Counted from the first letter of the stretch, positions 17,717-27,268 are shown. The stretch: DNA of 64,000 nucleotides from Pseudoteredinibacter isoporae_A (GCF_040372805.1 NZ_BAABWJ010000001.1:434001-498000), one strand, 5' to 3'. A program made the numbers and translations. Notes: generated by a model not told the origin, from the sequence alone.

Positions 17717-18121
17717 ATGATAAAAACCCCTCTGAACGTACTGCATCAACGCCTGCCATCGATATTGGCGCTGCTGACCGCAACAGTCATCAGCGTTACT
17801 ATCAGCATATATCTTGCGTCTGGGCTCGGACAGCACTTGGGTGATGTTCTGCTGGCAACCTTGCTGTTGTTTATTGGCATTGAGTTTACACGCCTCAGCA
17901 TCAACGCCCTGTTGGCTCCCCGGAATATACATTGGCAACAATTATTACGGTTTCGTTACGACGCCTACAGTCGCGGCGCGATGGCCATTGCATTGACCTA
18001 CGGTTTTATGCAAATCAGTGCCGCCGGGCAACTGCAGGACATACTGTTAGGCACGTTGTTTTTCAGTGGCTTTCTCTACTTCGTTTGCTTCCCCATGCAA
18101 CATCGACGGATGAAGTTCTAG
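17717..18121 (+). CDS. Small integral membrane protein, function unknown
   Basis: The 134-residue product has about four hydrophobic segments: SILALLTATVISVTISIYLA, then DVLLATLLLFIGIEFTRL, then AMAIALTYGFMQISAAG, then ILLGTLFFSGFLYFVCF. It ends in a basic MQHRRMKF. I do not recognise the family. The ribosome site is weak (GGGA). It starts 129 bases after rimK and ends 43 bases before the LysE-type gene, so it could be co-transcribed with either. Codon use looks like the neighbours. Confidence 0.6.
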   Translation: MIKTPLNVLHQRLPSILALLTATVISVTISIYLASGLGQHLGDVLLATLLLFIGIEFTRLSINALLAPRNIHWQQLLRFRYDAYSRGAMAIALTYGFMQISAAGQLQDILLGTLFFSGFLYFVCFPMQHRRMKF

Positions 18122-18163
18122 ATCTTTGCACACAGAGGAGCGGTATAGTGTTATGCTGCGCGG

Positions 18164-18790
18164 ATGTTTAGTGTCGACATTATTCTTGCTTTTATCACCG
18201 CCTCCACGCTCCTTGCATTCGCCCCCGGGCCTGACAATATCTTCGTCTTGACCCAATCCGCAATGAATGGCCCACGCGCAGGCATCCTGATCACACTGGG
18301 TTTGTGTACTGGGCTCATTGTCCATACGCTTGCAGTTGCGGCCGGTGTCGCGGCCATATTTCAAGTCAGCGCGATGGCCTTCACCGCACTGAAAGTTGTC
18401 GGTGCAGCCTATCTTCTGTATTTGGCCTGGGGAGCGTTTCGTGCAGATGCGCAAGCTATCGACACTGAAAATGGCCGTCGCCTATCAAATGCAGCGTTTT
18501 ACCGCCGTGGCATTATTATGAACATCACCAATCCGAAGGTGGCAATCTTCTTTTTGGCCTTCCTGCCCCAGTTTACTCACCCGGAAACCGCCAATGTCAG
18601 TCTGCAGGTTTTCGCTCTGGGGGCGGTTTTTATGCTTGTGTCTTTGCTGTGTTTTTCTCTGATCGCCATGCTATCGGGTGCACTCAGTCAACTGCTACGC
18701 CGATCACCCGAAGCACAGACCAGACTGAATCGCCTTGCCGGAGGTGTGTTTGCAATTTTGGCTGTCAAACTTGTCACCAGTGAGCGATAG
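18164..18790 (+). CDS. LysE/RhtB-family amino acid exporter
   Basis: The 208-residue inner-membrane protein has six hydrophobic segments and the family signature FAPGPDNIFVLTQSAMNG near the N-terminus, followed by GLCTGLIVHTLAVA and MNITNPKVAIFFLAFLPQF. Such proteins export amino acids (threonine, homoserine, leucine and others) using the proton gradient. The substrate cannot be assigned. A palindromic hairpin lies about 65 bases past the stop. Confidence 0.9.
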   Translation: MFSVDIILAFITASTLLAFAPGPDNIFVLTQSAMNGPRAGILITLGLCTGLIVHTLAVAAGVAAIFQVSAMAFTALKVVGAAYLLYLAWGAFRADAQAIDTENGRRLSNAAFYRRGIIMNITNPKVAIFFLAFLPQFTHPETANVSLQVFALGAVFMLVSLLCFSLIAMLSGALSQLLRRSPEAQTRLNRLAGGVFAILAVKLVTSER

Positions 18791-18854
18791 CCATTTACGC
18801 TCACTTGATTGATTCACGTTACTTACCTTACCGCTTTGCGAGACAACTCAAATA

Positions 18855-18874
18855 CACCCAAATGCCTTTGGGTG
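18855..18874. terminator. Hairpin between convergent LysE and permease genes
   Basis: CACCCAAA (18855–18862) pairs with TTTGGGTG (18867–18874) over a four-base loop. No T-run follows on either strand, so it is a weak terminator candidate. Confidence 0.4.
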
Positions 18875-18932
18875 GACCGCCTTTCTGCTGTCAGCCCCTG
18901 CTCTTTATCTCTAGAGAATTTTCGTCAAACAC

Positions 18933-20168
18933 CTACTCTCGTTGCAAGGCCGTAATTGGGTCAAGCTTCGAAGCCTTTATCGCAGGATAAATACCAAACA
19001 ATAGGCCCACGCCACAGCAAAACACCACCGCAATCAAAACCGCGACAAACGACCAAGCCACTGGCCAGCCAGAAAACACTGAAATAATGCCCGCTAAGGC
19101 AAAGCCCAGAAAAATTCCCAGTAAGCCGCCCAAAGCCGAAATCGTAAAACTTTCTACAATAAACTGATTTCGAATATCCTCCTGGGTCGCCCCGACGGCT
19201 CTCAGCAAACCAATTTCTTTGGTTCGCTCCAAAATGCTTGCGAGCATAATATTCATAATCCCAATACCACCCACCAGCAACGAAATCCCGGCTACACAGG
19301 ACATGATGATATTGAAGATTCTCTGAGTGGCTTTGTGCTGCTGTAGTAATGCCGCAGGAACCAGCACATCGAAATCCTTTTCCTGTCCATGTCGCTTTAA
19401 CAACAAATGCTCAAGGCCTTTGGCTGCGGCGGGTGCAGATACTCCAGGTGCAAGTTCCAATTTGATTCGATCCAACTCACTACTGAGCTCCGGGTATTTA
19501 AAGCGTTTTTTAATTGTGCTCAAAGGCAAATAGATAACATTTCCATCAACCGACAACTCAACACCTTGAAAGCTATCTTTGGATAATTGTTTGTTTTTCA
19601 AAATGCCAACCACTTCAAGCCAGACATGATTAACTTTGAACACCTCGCCTAGGGCATCACGCTGAGGAAACAGCTGAGCTGCCGCCTCCTCACTGAGCAC
19701 TGCGACTTGAGCAAAACCGCGGCTGTCGGCCTCGGTAAACCAACGTCCCAGTAACATGCTGCTGCGAGACAAATCAAAGTGACTCTCACTGACACCCTGA
19801 ACCTTACTCTCACCCTGCGCATAAGGGCTAAACAAGGTATGAACGTCCAAGTCTTTCTCAGCAGAATAGTTAACCACAAAAGGCATGGTATCCAGAGCCG
19901 CGTCCACATCCCCTAACGACAAACCAATGGAGTGCTTACGCAGTTCCTTTAAACGTTCATCATCAATTTCTCGCTCCTCGACAATCAGATTCCTGACCCC
20001 CATAGAATCAATCAGGCGCAAGGCTTCTTCTTCCGCACCCTCGCCAACGCTGATCATTGCAATGACCGCCCCAACACCAAAAATAATCCCTAACAAGGTC
20101 AACAGTGTTCGTAATTTGTGGTGCCACAATTGGTCCACCGCGTCGATAAAATCGTCTCTGAGCGCCAT
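18933..20168 (-). CDS. MacB-type ABC transporter permease (FtsX family)
   Basis: The 411-residue protein has one N-terminal membrane helix (LLTLLGIIFGVGAVIAMISV), a large periplasmic MacB core domain (about 50–270) and three C-terminal helices of the FtsX type, including GIMNIMLASILERTKEIGLLR. It lacks an ATPase domain, unlike E. coli MacB. The ATPase is supplied by the first gene of the operon. Its ATG overlaps the stop of the preceding adaptor (TGATG), showing translational coupling. By family it would move a peptide, siderophore or lipid-like molecule from the periplasm outwards; the cargo is unknown. Confidence 0.9.
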   Translation of the reverse strand: MALRDDFIDAVDQLWHHKLRTLLTLLGIIFGVGAVIAMISVGEGAEEEALRLIDSMGVRNLIVEEREIDDERLKELRKHSIGLSLGDVDAALDTMPFVVNYSAEKDLDVHTLFSPYAQGESKVQGVSESHFDLSRSSMLLGRWFTEADSRGFAQVAVLSEEAAAQLFPQRDALGEVFKVNHVWLEVVGILKNKQLSKDSFQGVELSVDGNVIYLPLSTIKKRFKYPELSSELDRIKLELAPGVSAPAAAKGLEHLLLKRHGQEKDFDVLVPAALLQQHKATQRIFNIIMSCVAGISLLVGGIGIMNIMLASILERTKEIGLLRAVGATQEDIRNQFIVESFTISALGGLLGIFLGFALAGIISVFSGWPVAWSFVAVLIAVVFCCGVGLLFGIYPAIKASKLDPITALQRE

Positions 20169-21364
20169 CAGGACCCCACTATATTTTCTGGTAAACTGAG
20201 CGCCACCGCTTCACCGGGCTCAAGCCCGCTGCTGATCTCCACTCGACTTAAGCTGCGTACACCCAGACTGACCACTCGGCGCTCGTACCCATCGCCGACT
20301 TTCACATACACCCAGAACAAACCCTCTTTTGAAAACAGGCTCTGCCGTGGCACAGTCAATGTGTCGGGCTTACTGACAATGGCAATCTTCCCTTCAAGGC
20401 GTTGGCCCGGTCGCATATACTCGGAATCTGTTTCAGCGAGCTCAACAATCACTTCAAAGTAATTGACCGGACTTTGCCTCGAACGGGGTGACGCCACCGA
20501 AGAAATGGACAACAATTCACCTTCGATGTTTTTGCCTGGAAAAGCATCCAAGGTTAAGGTCACACGCTGGCCCGCTTCGATTCCAAGGGCCTCACTTTCC
20601 AAAACGTACAATTTAGCCTGAAGAGCGTCGAGATTGGGAATACTCCCCAAACGGCTACCCGACAGGAGCTGCTGCCCTACTTGAACTTTTTCACCACGCC
20701 AGTTTTTGTGATAAACGAAAATGCCATCCTGGGGTGCATAGACATTCAGTTGTTTGAGGACCTTGTCGTTTCGTTCAATCGTGCGCTGCTCCGTCTGCTC
20801 CTTGACTTCATGCACGGCCAGCTGAGCACTGCCCTGAGCTGAAGAGGTGTCTTTTCGCCAATCCAGATACTCCTGCTTGGACCCCAAGTATTCCTTATCC
20901 AACATTTGATCAGCGATTTCATTTTTACTGTAAACAAGAAGATCATCCACGGAGAAGCGTTCACTCAAAGCCATTTCGGCAGCAACAACATTGCTTTCAC
21001 TGAGCACGGAAAGCTGATCAAGATCCAGTTTTGATTTAGTGTTATTTTTTGCCAACGAATGCTGCTGCAAAGACCACATGGCTTTTTGTCGAATCAATTT
21101 ATAGCGACTTGCGTCAAACCGAGCCAGCAGATCGCCTTTCTTCACAAAACTGTTTTCCGGCCTCAACCAGTCCAGACGTAATGCGTACATCGAGCTGATC
21201 GGGGCCGCCACCAACTTATTGTCCTTTGCGTGCAACTCCCCCTTTGCGCGAAGCAACACATCAAAGTCACTCCGCTCAACCACAACCGAAATTGTCTGTT
21301 CTTGTACGGCCTCCGTGCACGCCTGCAGACACAATATTGGTAACAGGAACAGCAATCGCTTCAT
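20168..21364 (-). CDS. Third periplasmic adaptor (HlyD/MacA family lipoprotein)
   Basis: The 398-residue protein starts with a lipoprotein signal ending LCLQAC. It has the adaptor layout: a lipoyl-like half (RAKGELHAKDNKLVAAP), a helical hairpin (about 110–200), the returning lipoyl half (VYAPQDGIFVYHKNW), then β-barrel and membrane-proximal domains (RPGQRLEGKI and SSGLEPGEAVAL). Such proteins bridge an inner-membrane exporter to an outer-membrane channel. It overlaps its neighbours by a few bases on both sides. It is clearly a homologue of, but not identical to, the two adaptors encoded upstream. Confidence 0.88.
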   Translation of the reverse strand: MKRLLFLLPILCLQACTEAVQEQTISVVVERSDFDVLLRAKGELHAKDNKLVAAPISSMYALRLDWLRPENSFVKKGDLLARFDASRYKLIRQKAMWSLQQHSLAKNNTKSKLDLDQLSVLSESNVVAAEMALSERFSVDDLLVYSKNEIADQMLDKEYLGSKQEYLDWRKDTSSAQGSAQLAVHEVKEQTEQRTIERNDKVLKQLNVYAPQDGIFVYHKNWRGEKVQVGQQLLSGSRLGSIPNLDALQAKLYVLESEALGIEAGQRVTLTLDAFPGKNIEGELLSISSVASPRSRQSPVNYFEVIVELAETDSEYMRPGQRLEGKIAIVSKPDTLTVPRQSLFSKEGLFWVYVKVGDGYERRVVSLGVRSLSRVEISSGLEPGEAVALSLPENIVGS

Positions 21365-22533
21365 AGTAAGCGCTCCCCGCCTTTCAAGCCCTGATCGATC
21401 ACAACGCGATCACCAAGAAAGCCAACAATATTGATTGTCTGACGATATGACCCAAGCCAGCCTTTAATATCCACATAGGCTCGCTTGTCTTCATACTTCA
21501 CAAAGCGCTTGGGAATCGCCGCCACCTCGTCTAACGTCTGTTGAACAATATTCAGCCGTACCGCCATACCCGGGCGCATAATGCCCGGATCGGTTTCTTC
21601 CAGTTCGACCAGTGCATCGTAAACCATACTGGGATCATCATAGGCTTTCATTCGGACAATCTTTCCAAGCTGCAGCAACCGTCCTTTGAACATCCTGTCT
21701 GGCAGAGCATCCAATCGAACCTGAACCTCTTTACCCAAAGTCAGATGTGAGAAATGATGCTCCTGAATAGTAGTTTTAACTTGCATCTTATTGAGATTGG
21801 GAATCTCCAGAACATTCTGAGACATAAAGACAGTGTCGCCTACGGCAAACTTATTGCCTTCAAAATCCTTCAGGTAAACCACCACACCGGATTTCTTCGC
21901 TGTGACGTTTAAGCTCTGCAGTGCGTGTTGATGAGCTTGCACTTCGGCTGACAGACGAGCAATCTCAGATTCTGTAATTTTGCGCTGCATTTGAGACTCT
22001 GCTTTTTTGCTCTCTAAGCGAGACTGTTCCAGCAACAACTTTTGCTCAGCGATTTTTAATTCGACAATCAATCGCTTCACATCCAGTTTAGCGGCATAAT
22101 CCCCATCCTGAGACGCTTTCCTTTTAGCCTTTTTTAACTGCATTCGGGTTTCGGACAAAGACAGCTTTAAATCTTGAGCCGCTTTTTCACTTACAAGGTT
22201 TTCACTCTCCAGTTTCTTTTTTTCCGCTTGCAGTGTGGCGCTGCTTTTTTGCAGTTTTCTCATTTGTTCCTGACCATCATAAGCCAGGATCTTGTCGCCC
22301 TCTTTGACCTCAACTCCCTCGCCGGCCATATAATTGATTTTGTAGCGCCAAGTGTTTTTCACATAGGGTGCTCCAACCTTGATGGAATCGGACGAAATCA
22401 ACTCACCCGTGCTATCGATGCTCAACTCGACTTCTTCCAGCTGTACTCGGTAGCCTTCACCCTGATCGAAAGAACAGGCGGATACCAGCAAAGCTATTGA
22501 TATCAATTTGAATCTAATCATTGCTGGCATCAT
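21361..22533 (-). CDS. Second periplasmic adaptor (HlyD-like lipoprotein)
   Basis: The 390-residue protein has a lipoprotein signal ending LLVSAC. A long lysine- and glutamate-rich coiled coil spans about residues 90–215, followed by a lipoyl-like segment (TAKKSGVVVYLKDFEG) and β-barrel parts (VRLDALPDRMFKG, MRPGMAVRLN). The ATG overlaps the preceding stop as ATGA, so translation is coupled. The coiled coil is longer than in the third adaptor, which may set the height of the periplasmic channel. The C-terminus is short. Confidence 0.86.
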   Translation of the reverse strand: MMPAMIRFKLISIALLVSACSFDQGEGYRVQLEEVELSIDSTGELISSDSIKVGAPYVKNTWRYKINYMAGEGVEVKEGDKILAYDGQEQMRKLQKSSATLQAEKKKLESENLVSEKAAQDLKLSLSETRMQLKKAKRKASQDGDYAAKLDVKRLIVELKIAEQKLLLEQSRLESKKAESQMQRKITESEIARLSAEVQAHQHALQSLNVTAKKSGVVVYLKDFEGNKFAVGDTVFMSQNVLEIPNLNKMQVKTTIQEHHFSHLTLGKEVQVRLDALPDRMFKGRLLQLGKIVRMKAYDDPSMVYDALVELEETDPGIMRPGMAVRLNIVQQTLDEVAAIPKRFVKYEDKRAYVDIKGWLGSYRQTINIVGFLGDRVVIDQGLKGGERLL

Positions 22534-23588
22534 CCCTCTTCGCCCTCTGGCTTGTCGGCTAAGGTCGGCACCTTAAGCATCACGCTCATTCCAGGCAGAA
22601 GTTTGGACGCATCGAAATCAGCGTCATCAACATCAATGTCCAAAGCGTGGTAATAGGCATCACCCCAGGCCGGGCGCGACTCCCCCTGCTGACTTATCGA
22701 GCGCAATACTCCTTTGATTTTTTCCTGATTTAGGGCATCGATGTAAATATCAACAGGCCCGACCATCACCTTAGCGACATCCACTTCATTCAACCAACCC
22801 TGAATATACAGTTGGCTGGTGTCGGGAATTTCAAGCACAGTAAAATTCTTTTGGACAGTATCCCCCGCACGAATGTTTCTCCCATACCAGGGATGCCGAA
22901 CATAAACTACGGTGCCCATCCGATCGGCCTTTTGATTTAAACCAGCCAACATAGTTTGCTTTCGTTCAAGTTCAGATCTGGCGGCTAAAATTTGAATTTC
23001 AGCAATGTCGACTTGATTAGAGAATTCTGTTTTCTTTTGTTCAAAGGATTGTTTCTTATCCTGCAACGCCAGCGACTTTTTTTGTTTGTCCAGCTGGTTT
23101 TTTTCGTACACAATTTTTGTCAAATGGCTTTCTGGGATCGACGCTTCCAGCGCTGACTTTTCCAGCTCGAGCTCCGCAATACGCATCAAAGATTCTGCCT
23201 CGAGTAATTCCAGGCGAAGCTTCTGCTCTTTTTTCTGAGATTCTGCCAACGTTTTTCTGAGCTTAGCCTCTTCGGCTTCCACCTCAGATTCAACGGCCGC
23301 CGAATCGAATATCGCGACGACGTCTCCGGCGTTCACCAACGTCCCTTCTTTGGCTAACCACTTGATTTGCAGCTGCCAGCTGTCTGAATCCGGAGTACTG
23401 AACTGCTGCTTGTATCGGGCCTCCACAAAGCCGCTAACCAGCAGGGGCTCCGCCAACACCGCCGAGCAAGTCAACCCGCAAGAAACAGCCAATACTGCGC
23501 TTAACATCGGAATGACCAAACGAATTGACACACGCTTGTCCATTGGTCGGCGATTTGCAAATCGAGATCCTATAAACCCATTACCCAT
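22530..23588 (-). CDS. First periplasmic adaptor (HlyD-like)
   Basis: The 352-residue protein has a signal peptide or N-terminal anchor ending SAVLAEP. A coiled coil rich in E, K and L follows (about 75–195), then GTVVYVRHPWYGRNIRAGD as the lipoyl return, a β-barrel domain and LLPGMSVMLKVP. I chose the ATG at 23588 because GGGGAG lies eight bases upstream and the ATG overlaps the ATPase stop (ATGGGTAA). Unlike adaptors two and three it lacks a lipobox cysteine. The internal start at 23543 is possible but lacks a ribosome site. Confidence 0.83.
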   Translation of the reverse strand: MGNGFIGSRFANRRPMDKRVSIRLVIPMLSAVLAVSCGLTCSAVLAEPLLVSGFVEARYKQQFSTPDSDSWQLQIKWLAKEGTLVNAGDVVAIFDSAAVESEVEAEEAKLRKTLAESQKKEQKLRLELLEAESLMRIAELELEKSALEASIPESHLTKIVYEKNQLDKQKKSLALQDKKQSFEQKKTEFSNQVDIAEIQILAARSELERKQTMLAGLNQKADRMGTVVYVRHPWYGRNIRAGDTVQKNFTVLEIPDTSQLYIQGWLNEVDVAKVMVGPVDIYIDALNQEKIKGVLRSISQQGESRPAWGDAYYHALDIDVDDADFDASKLLPGMSVMLKVPTLADKPEGEEG

Positions 23589-24300
23589 CGACCAACTCCC
23601 CATCACGCATAATCAACAAGCGCTGTGCGAATTCGGCGATATCGGCCTCATGGGTAATTAAGACAATGGTTTGCCCTTGCTCATGAAGCTTTTTCAGCAA
23701 CCCCATAATTTCCAAAGAGGTTTTGCTGTCCAAATTTCCGGTGGGCTCATCCGCCAGGATGATCTTGGGGTTGTTAATGAGCGCCCGCGCCACCGCAACA
23801 CGCTGGCGTTGCCCACCCGACAACTCGTGAGGCAAATGATTAACACGATCACCTAAACCAACTTGCTCCAGCATCGCTCGTGCTTTTGCCGCCGCTTCGC
23901 TGCGTTCAACATCGGCATAGCGCAGCGGCAAGGCAACATTCTGCAAAGCACTTAAACGGGGAAGTAAATGAAACGTTTGGAAAACAAAACCAATATCACG
24001 GTTGCGAATCGACGCCAGCTCGGCATCATCCAGAGCGGCAACGTTACGGCCATTCAAACAGTATTCACCACCACTGGGCTTATCCAGACAGCCCAAGATA
24101 TTCATCATGGTTGATTTGCCCGAACCTGACGAGCCCATCACGGCAACAAATTCATTTTGATGAACCTGCAAACTGATGGACTTCAGGGCTTCGACTTTCA
24201 AATCACCGGTTTGGTAAATTTTGTTCAGCGCGTTCAGTTCAATAACACAGGGAGCATTCTGTGTTTCAACCGCGGCATATGCTCGACTGGCAGCTTTCAC
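23581..24300 (-). CDS. MacB/LolD-type ABC transporter ATPase
   Basis: The 239-residue cytosolic subunit has Walker A GSSGSGKST near residue 55, the Q-loop VFQTFHLLPRLSALQNV, the signature LSGGQRQRVAVARAL and Walker B IILADEPTGNLD, all intact. Sequence style is that of the MacB/LolD/FtsE group that powers FtsX-type permeases. The start is GTG with AGAGGA eight bases upstream. It is the first gene of a five-gene operon (ATPase, three adaptors, permease). No outer-membrane factor is included, so a TolC-type channel must come from elsewhere. Confidence 0.92.
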   Translation of the reverse strand: MKAASRAYAAVETQNAPCVIELNALNKIYQTGDLKVEALKSISLQVHQNEFVAVMGSSGSGKSTMMNILGCLDKPSGGEYCLNGRNVAALDDAELASIRNRDIGFVFQTFHLLPRLSALQNVALPLRYADVERSEAAAKARAMLEQVGLGDRVNHLPHELSGGQRQRVAVARALINNPKIILADEPTGNLDSKTSLEIMGLLKKLHEQGQTIVLITHEADIAEFAQRLLIMRDGELVDG

Positions 24301-24479
24301 CGGATCTTCCTCTGATCTTCATTTATTGGTTTTATGACGGGAGCATACCTAGCTGAAACAGCAGGTCAAGTTTACGGCTATTTCCAGATATTCTTCCGCA
24401 CCCTTGACCCGAGCCGAAGATTGCAAATCCTTATACAATAATCCACAGTAGAGCTTTATTGCCCGATGGATTGCAAAAC

Positions 24480-25652
24480 ATGAACGAAAAGCTGTTTAGC
24501 CAACGCCTCGCCGAGTTGGTAAAAATACCGTCCGTTAGCAGCCACAGTCCCCAATGGGACATGGGCAATATCGATGTTATCCATACCCTCGCCAGCTGGC
24601 TTGAGGCGCTCTCTTTCGACGTGCAGATACTGCCAGTCGATGGCCACGAAAATAAGGCCAATCTGATCGCTACACGCGGCACGGGGAAAGGTGGCCTGGT
24701 TCTAGCTGGCCATACCGATACCGTGCCCTATGATGAAGGCCGCTGGCAAAGCGACCCCTTCGCTCTGGAAGACAGAGATCAACGCTTTTATGGTTTGGGT
24801 GCAACCGACATGAAAGGGTTTTTCCCAACTGTGCTGGCCGCAGTAGAGCGCTTTGAGAATACACCATTCGAACACCCCCTGATTGTGCTTGCCACCGCTG
24901 ACGAGGAAAGCTCCATGAGCGGGGCCAATGCGCTGGCCGCCCAGGGCTTCAATCAGAACGGGCAAGCGCGCTATGCTGTCATCGGCGAACCAACCGGCCT
25001 GCGCCCCATCTATATGCACAAGGGCATAATGATGGAAGAACTTCGGATTACCGGACAAAGCGGGCACTCCTCCAATCCGGACCTGGGCAACAATGCGATG
25101 GAAGCCATGCACGAGGTCATGAGTGAACTCATGAGCTTCCGCAGCGAATTGCAGGCGCGTTTCAATAATCCAGGATTTGCGGTGCCCACCCCCACCATGA
25201 ATTTTGGCTGCATACACGGCGGCGACAACCCCAACCGAATCTGTGCGGACTGCGCAATGCAATTTGATTTGCGAGCCATTCCTGGTATGAGCAATGAAGA
25301 GTTACGGCAGTCCATCCGGGATCGGGTTGAACAGATTGCCCAACGACGCCAGGTACGCATTGAAATGGAAACCCTCTTTGGCGGAGTCGAACCCTTTGCG
25401 GAAGACAAACATTCTGTGCTACTCAAAACCGCCGAACAGCTCTGTCAGCAAGATGGCGAAGCCGTTGCTTTTGCCACTGAAGCTCCATTCCTGCAACAGC
25501 TGGGAATGGAAACGCTGGTATTAGGTCCTGGCAGTATTGATCAGGCCCATCAACCCAATGAGTTTATCGCCCAGGAACAAATCGCACCGGCGATAGACAT
25601 CCTCTGCGGCTTAATTCAACGCTTCTGTTTACCCAGCGCTTCCCGACGATGA
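24480..25652 (+). CDS. argE: ArgE, acetylornithine deacetylase
   Basis: The 390-residue M20-family zinc hydrolase removes acetate from N-acetylornithine in arginine biosynthesis. Metal and catalytic motifs are visible: AGHTDTVPYD, GATDMKGFF, the catalytic DEESSMSG and GEPTGLRPIYMHKG. The dimerisation domain with GQSGHSSNPDLG lies in the middle. I chose the ATG at 24480 because MNEKLFSQRLAELVKIPS is the usual N-terminus; a TTG 21 bases upstream is in frame but less likely. argA follows 126 bases later on the same strand, so the arginine pathway is clustered. Confidence 0.95.
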   Translation: MNEKLFSQRLAELVKIPSVSSHSPQWDMGNIDVIHTLASWLEALSFDVQILPVDGHENKANLIATRGTGKGGLVLAGHTDTVPYDEGRWQSDPFALEDRDQRFYGLGATDMKGFFPTVLAAVERFENTPFEHPLIVLATADEESSMSGANALAAQGFNQNGQARYAVIGEPTGLRPIYMHKGIMMEELRITGQSGHSSNPDLGNNAMEAMHEVMSELMSFRSELQARFNNPGFAVPTPTMNFGCIHGGDNPNRICADCAMQFDLRAIPGMSNEELRQSIRDRVEQIAQRRQVRIEMETLFGGVEPFAEDKHSVLLKTAEQLCQQDGEAVAFATEAPFLQQLGMETLVLGPGSIDQAHQPNEFIAQEQIAPAIDILCGLIQRFCLPSASRR

Positions 25653-25778
25653 ATGATCGTTAAAAAGAATGCCAGCGAAAAATGGCCAAAGCGCCCAAAC
25701 AAGCAGGGTCACATGGCTTTTATTTCGCCCAGTACGCAAGCTATACTCAATATCTTAAATCCATAAGAGTTTACCAAA

Positions 25779-27092
25779 GTGAACAAGCAAGACTATGTAA
25801 AGTGGTTTCGTGATACCACGCCTTACATCAAGTCGCAGCGTGGCAAAACCATTGTATTAATGATGCCTGGAGCCGCGATTGCCCACGACAATTTTATGAA
25901 CATTGTCAGTGACATTAATTTGTTGAGCAGCTTGGGTGTTCGCCTGGTGCTGGTTCACGGCGCTCGCCCACAAATAGAGTCTCGCTTTGCGGCAGCCGGC
26001 ATTGAAAGTCAGCTGCACCGAGGTAAACGCATCACCGACCCACAGAGTATGGGCTTGGTCTGCCAATCTATCGGTGAAGTGCGCAATCAAATCGAAGCCG
26101 CTTTTTTCAGTCGCCACTTGAATGCCCCCAAAGGCGCTGAATACGTTCAAGTCGTCGCAGGCAACTTTGTCACCGCCATGCCCATCGGGGTCATCGATGG
26201 CGTCGACCTGCAACACACCGGCAAGGTGCGCAAACTCGCCACTGAGGCCATCGATACCGTGTTGGATAATCGTCAACTGGTGCTGATTTCCCCTCTCGGC
26301 TATTCCCCAACGGGTGAGACCTTCAATCTGTCCTACGCGGAGCTGGCGACACGGGTAGCCATTGACCTTAAGGCCGATAAGCTCATTGCTTTTTGCTCGG
26401 AAGACGGCGCCTACAATGCCAACGGCGAACTTTACCGTGAGCTAACACTGCTCGAGTGCCAGGCAACCTTAGGGCAAGACGGCGACCTGAACGACCACCG
26501 CCTTGCCCTGGAAGCCTGCTATCGCGCCTGTGATCAGGGCGTCGCGCGCGCACACGTGCTGAACTACGGCGACGATGGTGCATTGCTTAAAGAACTGTTC
26601 ACCCGCGACGGAGCCGGCACAATGGTGTACCGCGACAGCTATGAGCTGATTCGCCGCGCACGCATCAGTGATGTTGGTGGCATTCTGGATTTGATTCGCC
26701 CGCTGGAAAAGCAAGGTGTCCTGGTGCGTCGCTCCAGAGAACGACTCGAAATGGAAGTCGAACACTTTACCGTGATGGAAAAAGACGGCGCCATTATCGC
26801 TTGCGCTGCGCTGTACCCTTTTAATTCGGCTAACTCGGGTGAACTGGCCTGCGTCGTCACGGCACCGGAATATCAAGGCGGTGGTCGCGCAGCAAAATTG
26901 CTTAAACACATTGAACGCCAAGCGAAAAAACTGGGCTTTGAACAGCTGTTTACGCTGACGACTCAGACGGCGCATTGGTTTATCGAACAAGGCTTCGAAT
27001 CGGCCAATGTTGCGATTTTGCCCGACGAAAAACAGTCATTTTACAACTACCAACGCAACTCCAAGGTATTCGTCAAAAAAATCGATCAGTAA
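25779..27092 (+). CDS. argA: ArgA, N-acetylglutamate synthase
   Basis: The 437-residue cytosolic enzyme acetylates glutamate, the first step of arginine synthesis. Residues 1–285 are an amino-acid-kinase-like domain (LVLVHGARPQIESRF and LISPLGYSPTGE) that senses arginine. From about 290 it is a GNAT acetyltransferase with CVVTAPEYQGGGRAAKLL as the acetyl-CoA loop. The start is GTG. A TATACT hexamer at 25742–25747 may be its own −10. A 9-bp hairpin (27120–27150) follows. Confidence 0.95.
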   Translation: MNKQDYVKWFRDTTPYIKSQRGKTIVLMMPGAAIAHDNFMNIVSDINLLSSLGVRLVLVHGARPQIESRFAAAGIESQLHRGKRITDPQSMGLVCQSIGEVRNQIEAAFFSRHLNAPKGAEYVQVVAGNFVTAMPIGVIDGVDLQHTGKVRKLATEAIDTVLDNRQLVLISPLGYSPTGETFNLSYAELATRVAIDLKADKLIAFCSEDGAYNANGELYRELTLLECQATLGQDGDLNDHRLALEACYRACDQGVARAHVLNYGDDGALLKELFTRDGAGTMVYRDSYELIRRARISDVGGILDLIRPLEKQGVLVRRSRERLEMEVEHFTVMEKDGAIIACAALYPFNSANSGELACVVTAPEYQGGGRAAKLLKHIERQAKKLGFEQLFTLTTQTAHWFIEQGFESANVAILPDEKQSFYNYQRNSKVFVKKIDQ

Positions 27093-27119
27093 AGCACAAC
27101 GGTCAAAGCTTCAAGTGAC

Positions 27120-27150
27120 ATGAGCTGCATTCAATGTGGACGCAGCTCAT
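27120..27150. terminator. Hairpin after argA
   Basis: ATGAGCTGC (27120–27128) pairs perfectly with GCAGCTCAT (27142–27150). There is no T-run, so it may be a weak terminator or an RNA-stabilising structure. Confidence 0.4.
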
Positions 27151-27153
27151 TAA

Positions 27154-27171
27154 TTGATCCATTTAGATCAA
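27154..27171. promoter_or_regulatory. Palindrome TTGATC-N6-GATCAA
   Basis: A perfect palindrome with six-base arms lies 32 bases upstream of the FNR-like box. The spacing is wider than an FNR site. It may bind a second regulator of the di-iron protein gene or be chance. Confidence 0.35.
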
Positions 27172-27185
27172 CTATCGCCCCCCTA

Positions 27186-27199
27186 TTGATCCAGATCAT
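27186..27199 (+). promoter_or_regulatory. FNR/Anr-like box
   Basis: TTGATCCAGATCAT matches the FNR consensus TTGAT-N4-ATCAA at 9 of 10 fixed positions. It is centred about 76 bases before the ATG at 27269. A CATTAA −10-like hexamer at 27218–27223 would place the site near −41, the usual activating position. Confidence 0.6.
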
Positions 27200-27268
27200 A
27201 TCCTCTTCCGGCACTCAGCATTAAGGTGCACGCCCCAATACTAAAAGCCCAGAAGAGGCCTTTCATAC

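Noticed and set aside
18933..24300. A peptide natural-product export cluster
   Set aside because: No precursor peptide, radical SAM or other maturation gene is within several kilobases, so a biosynthetic role is unsupported.
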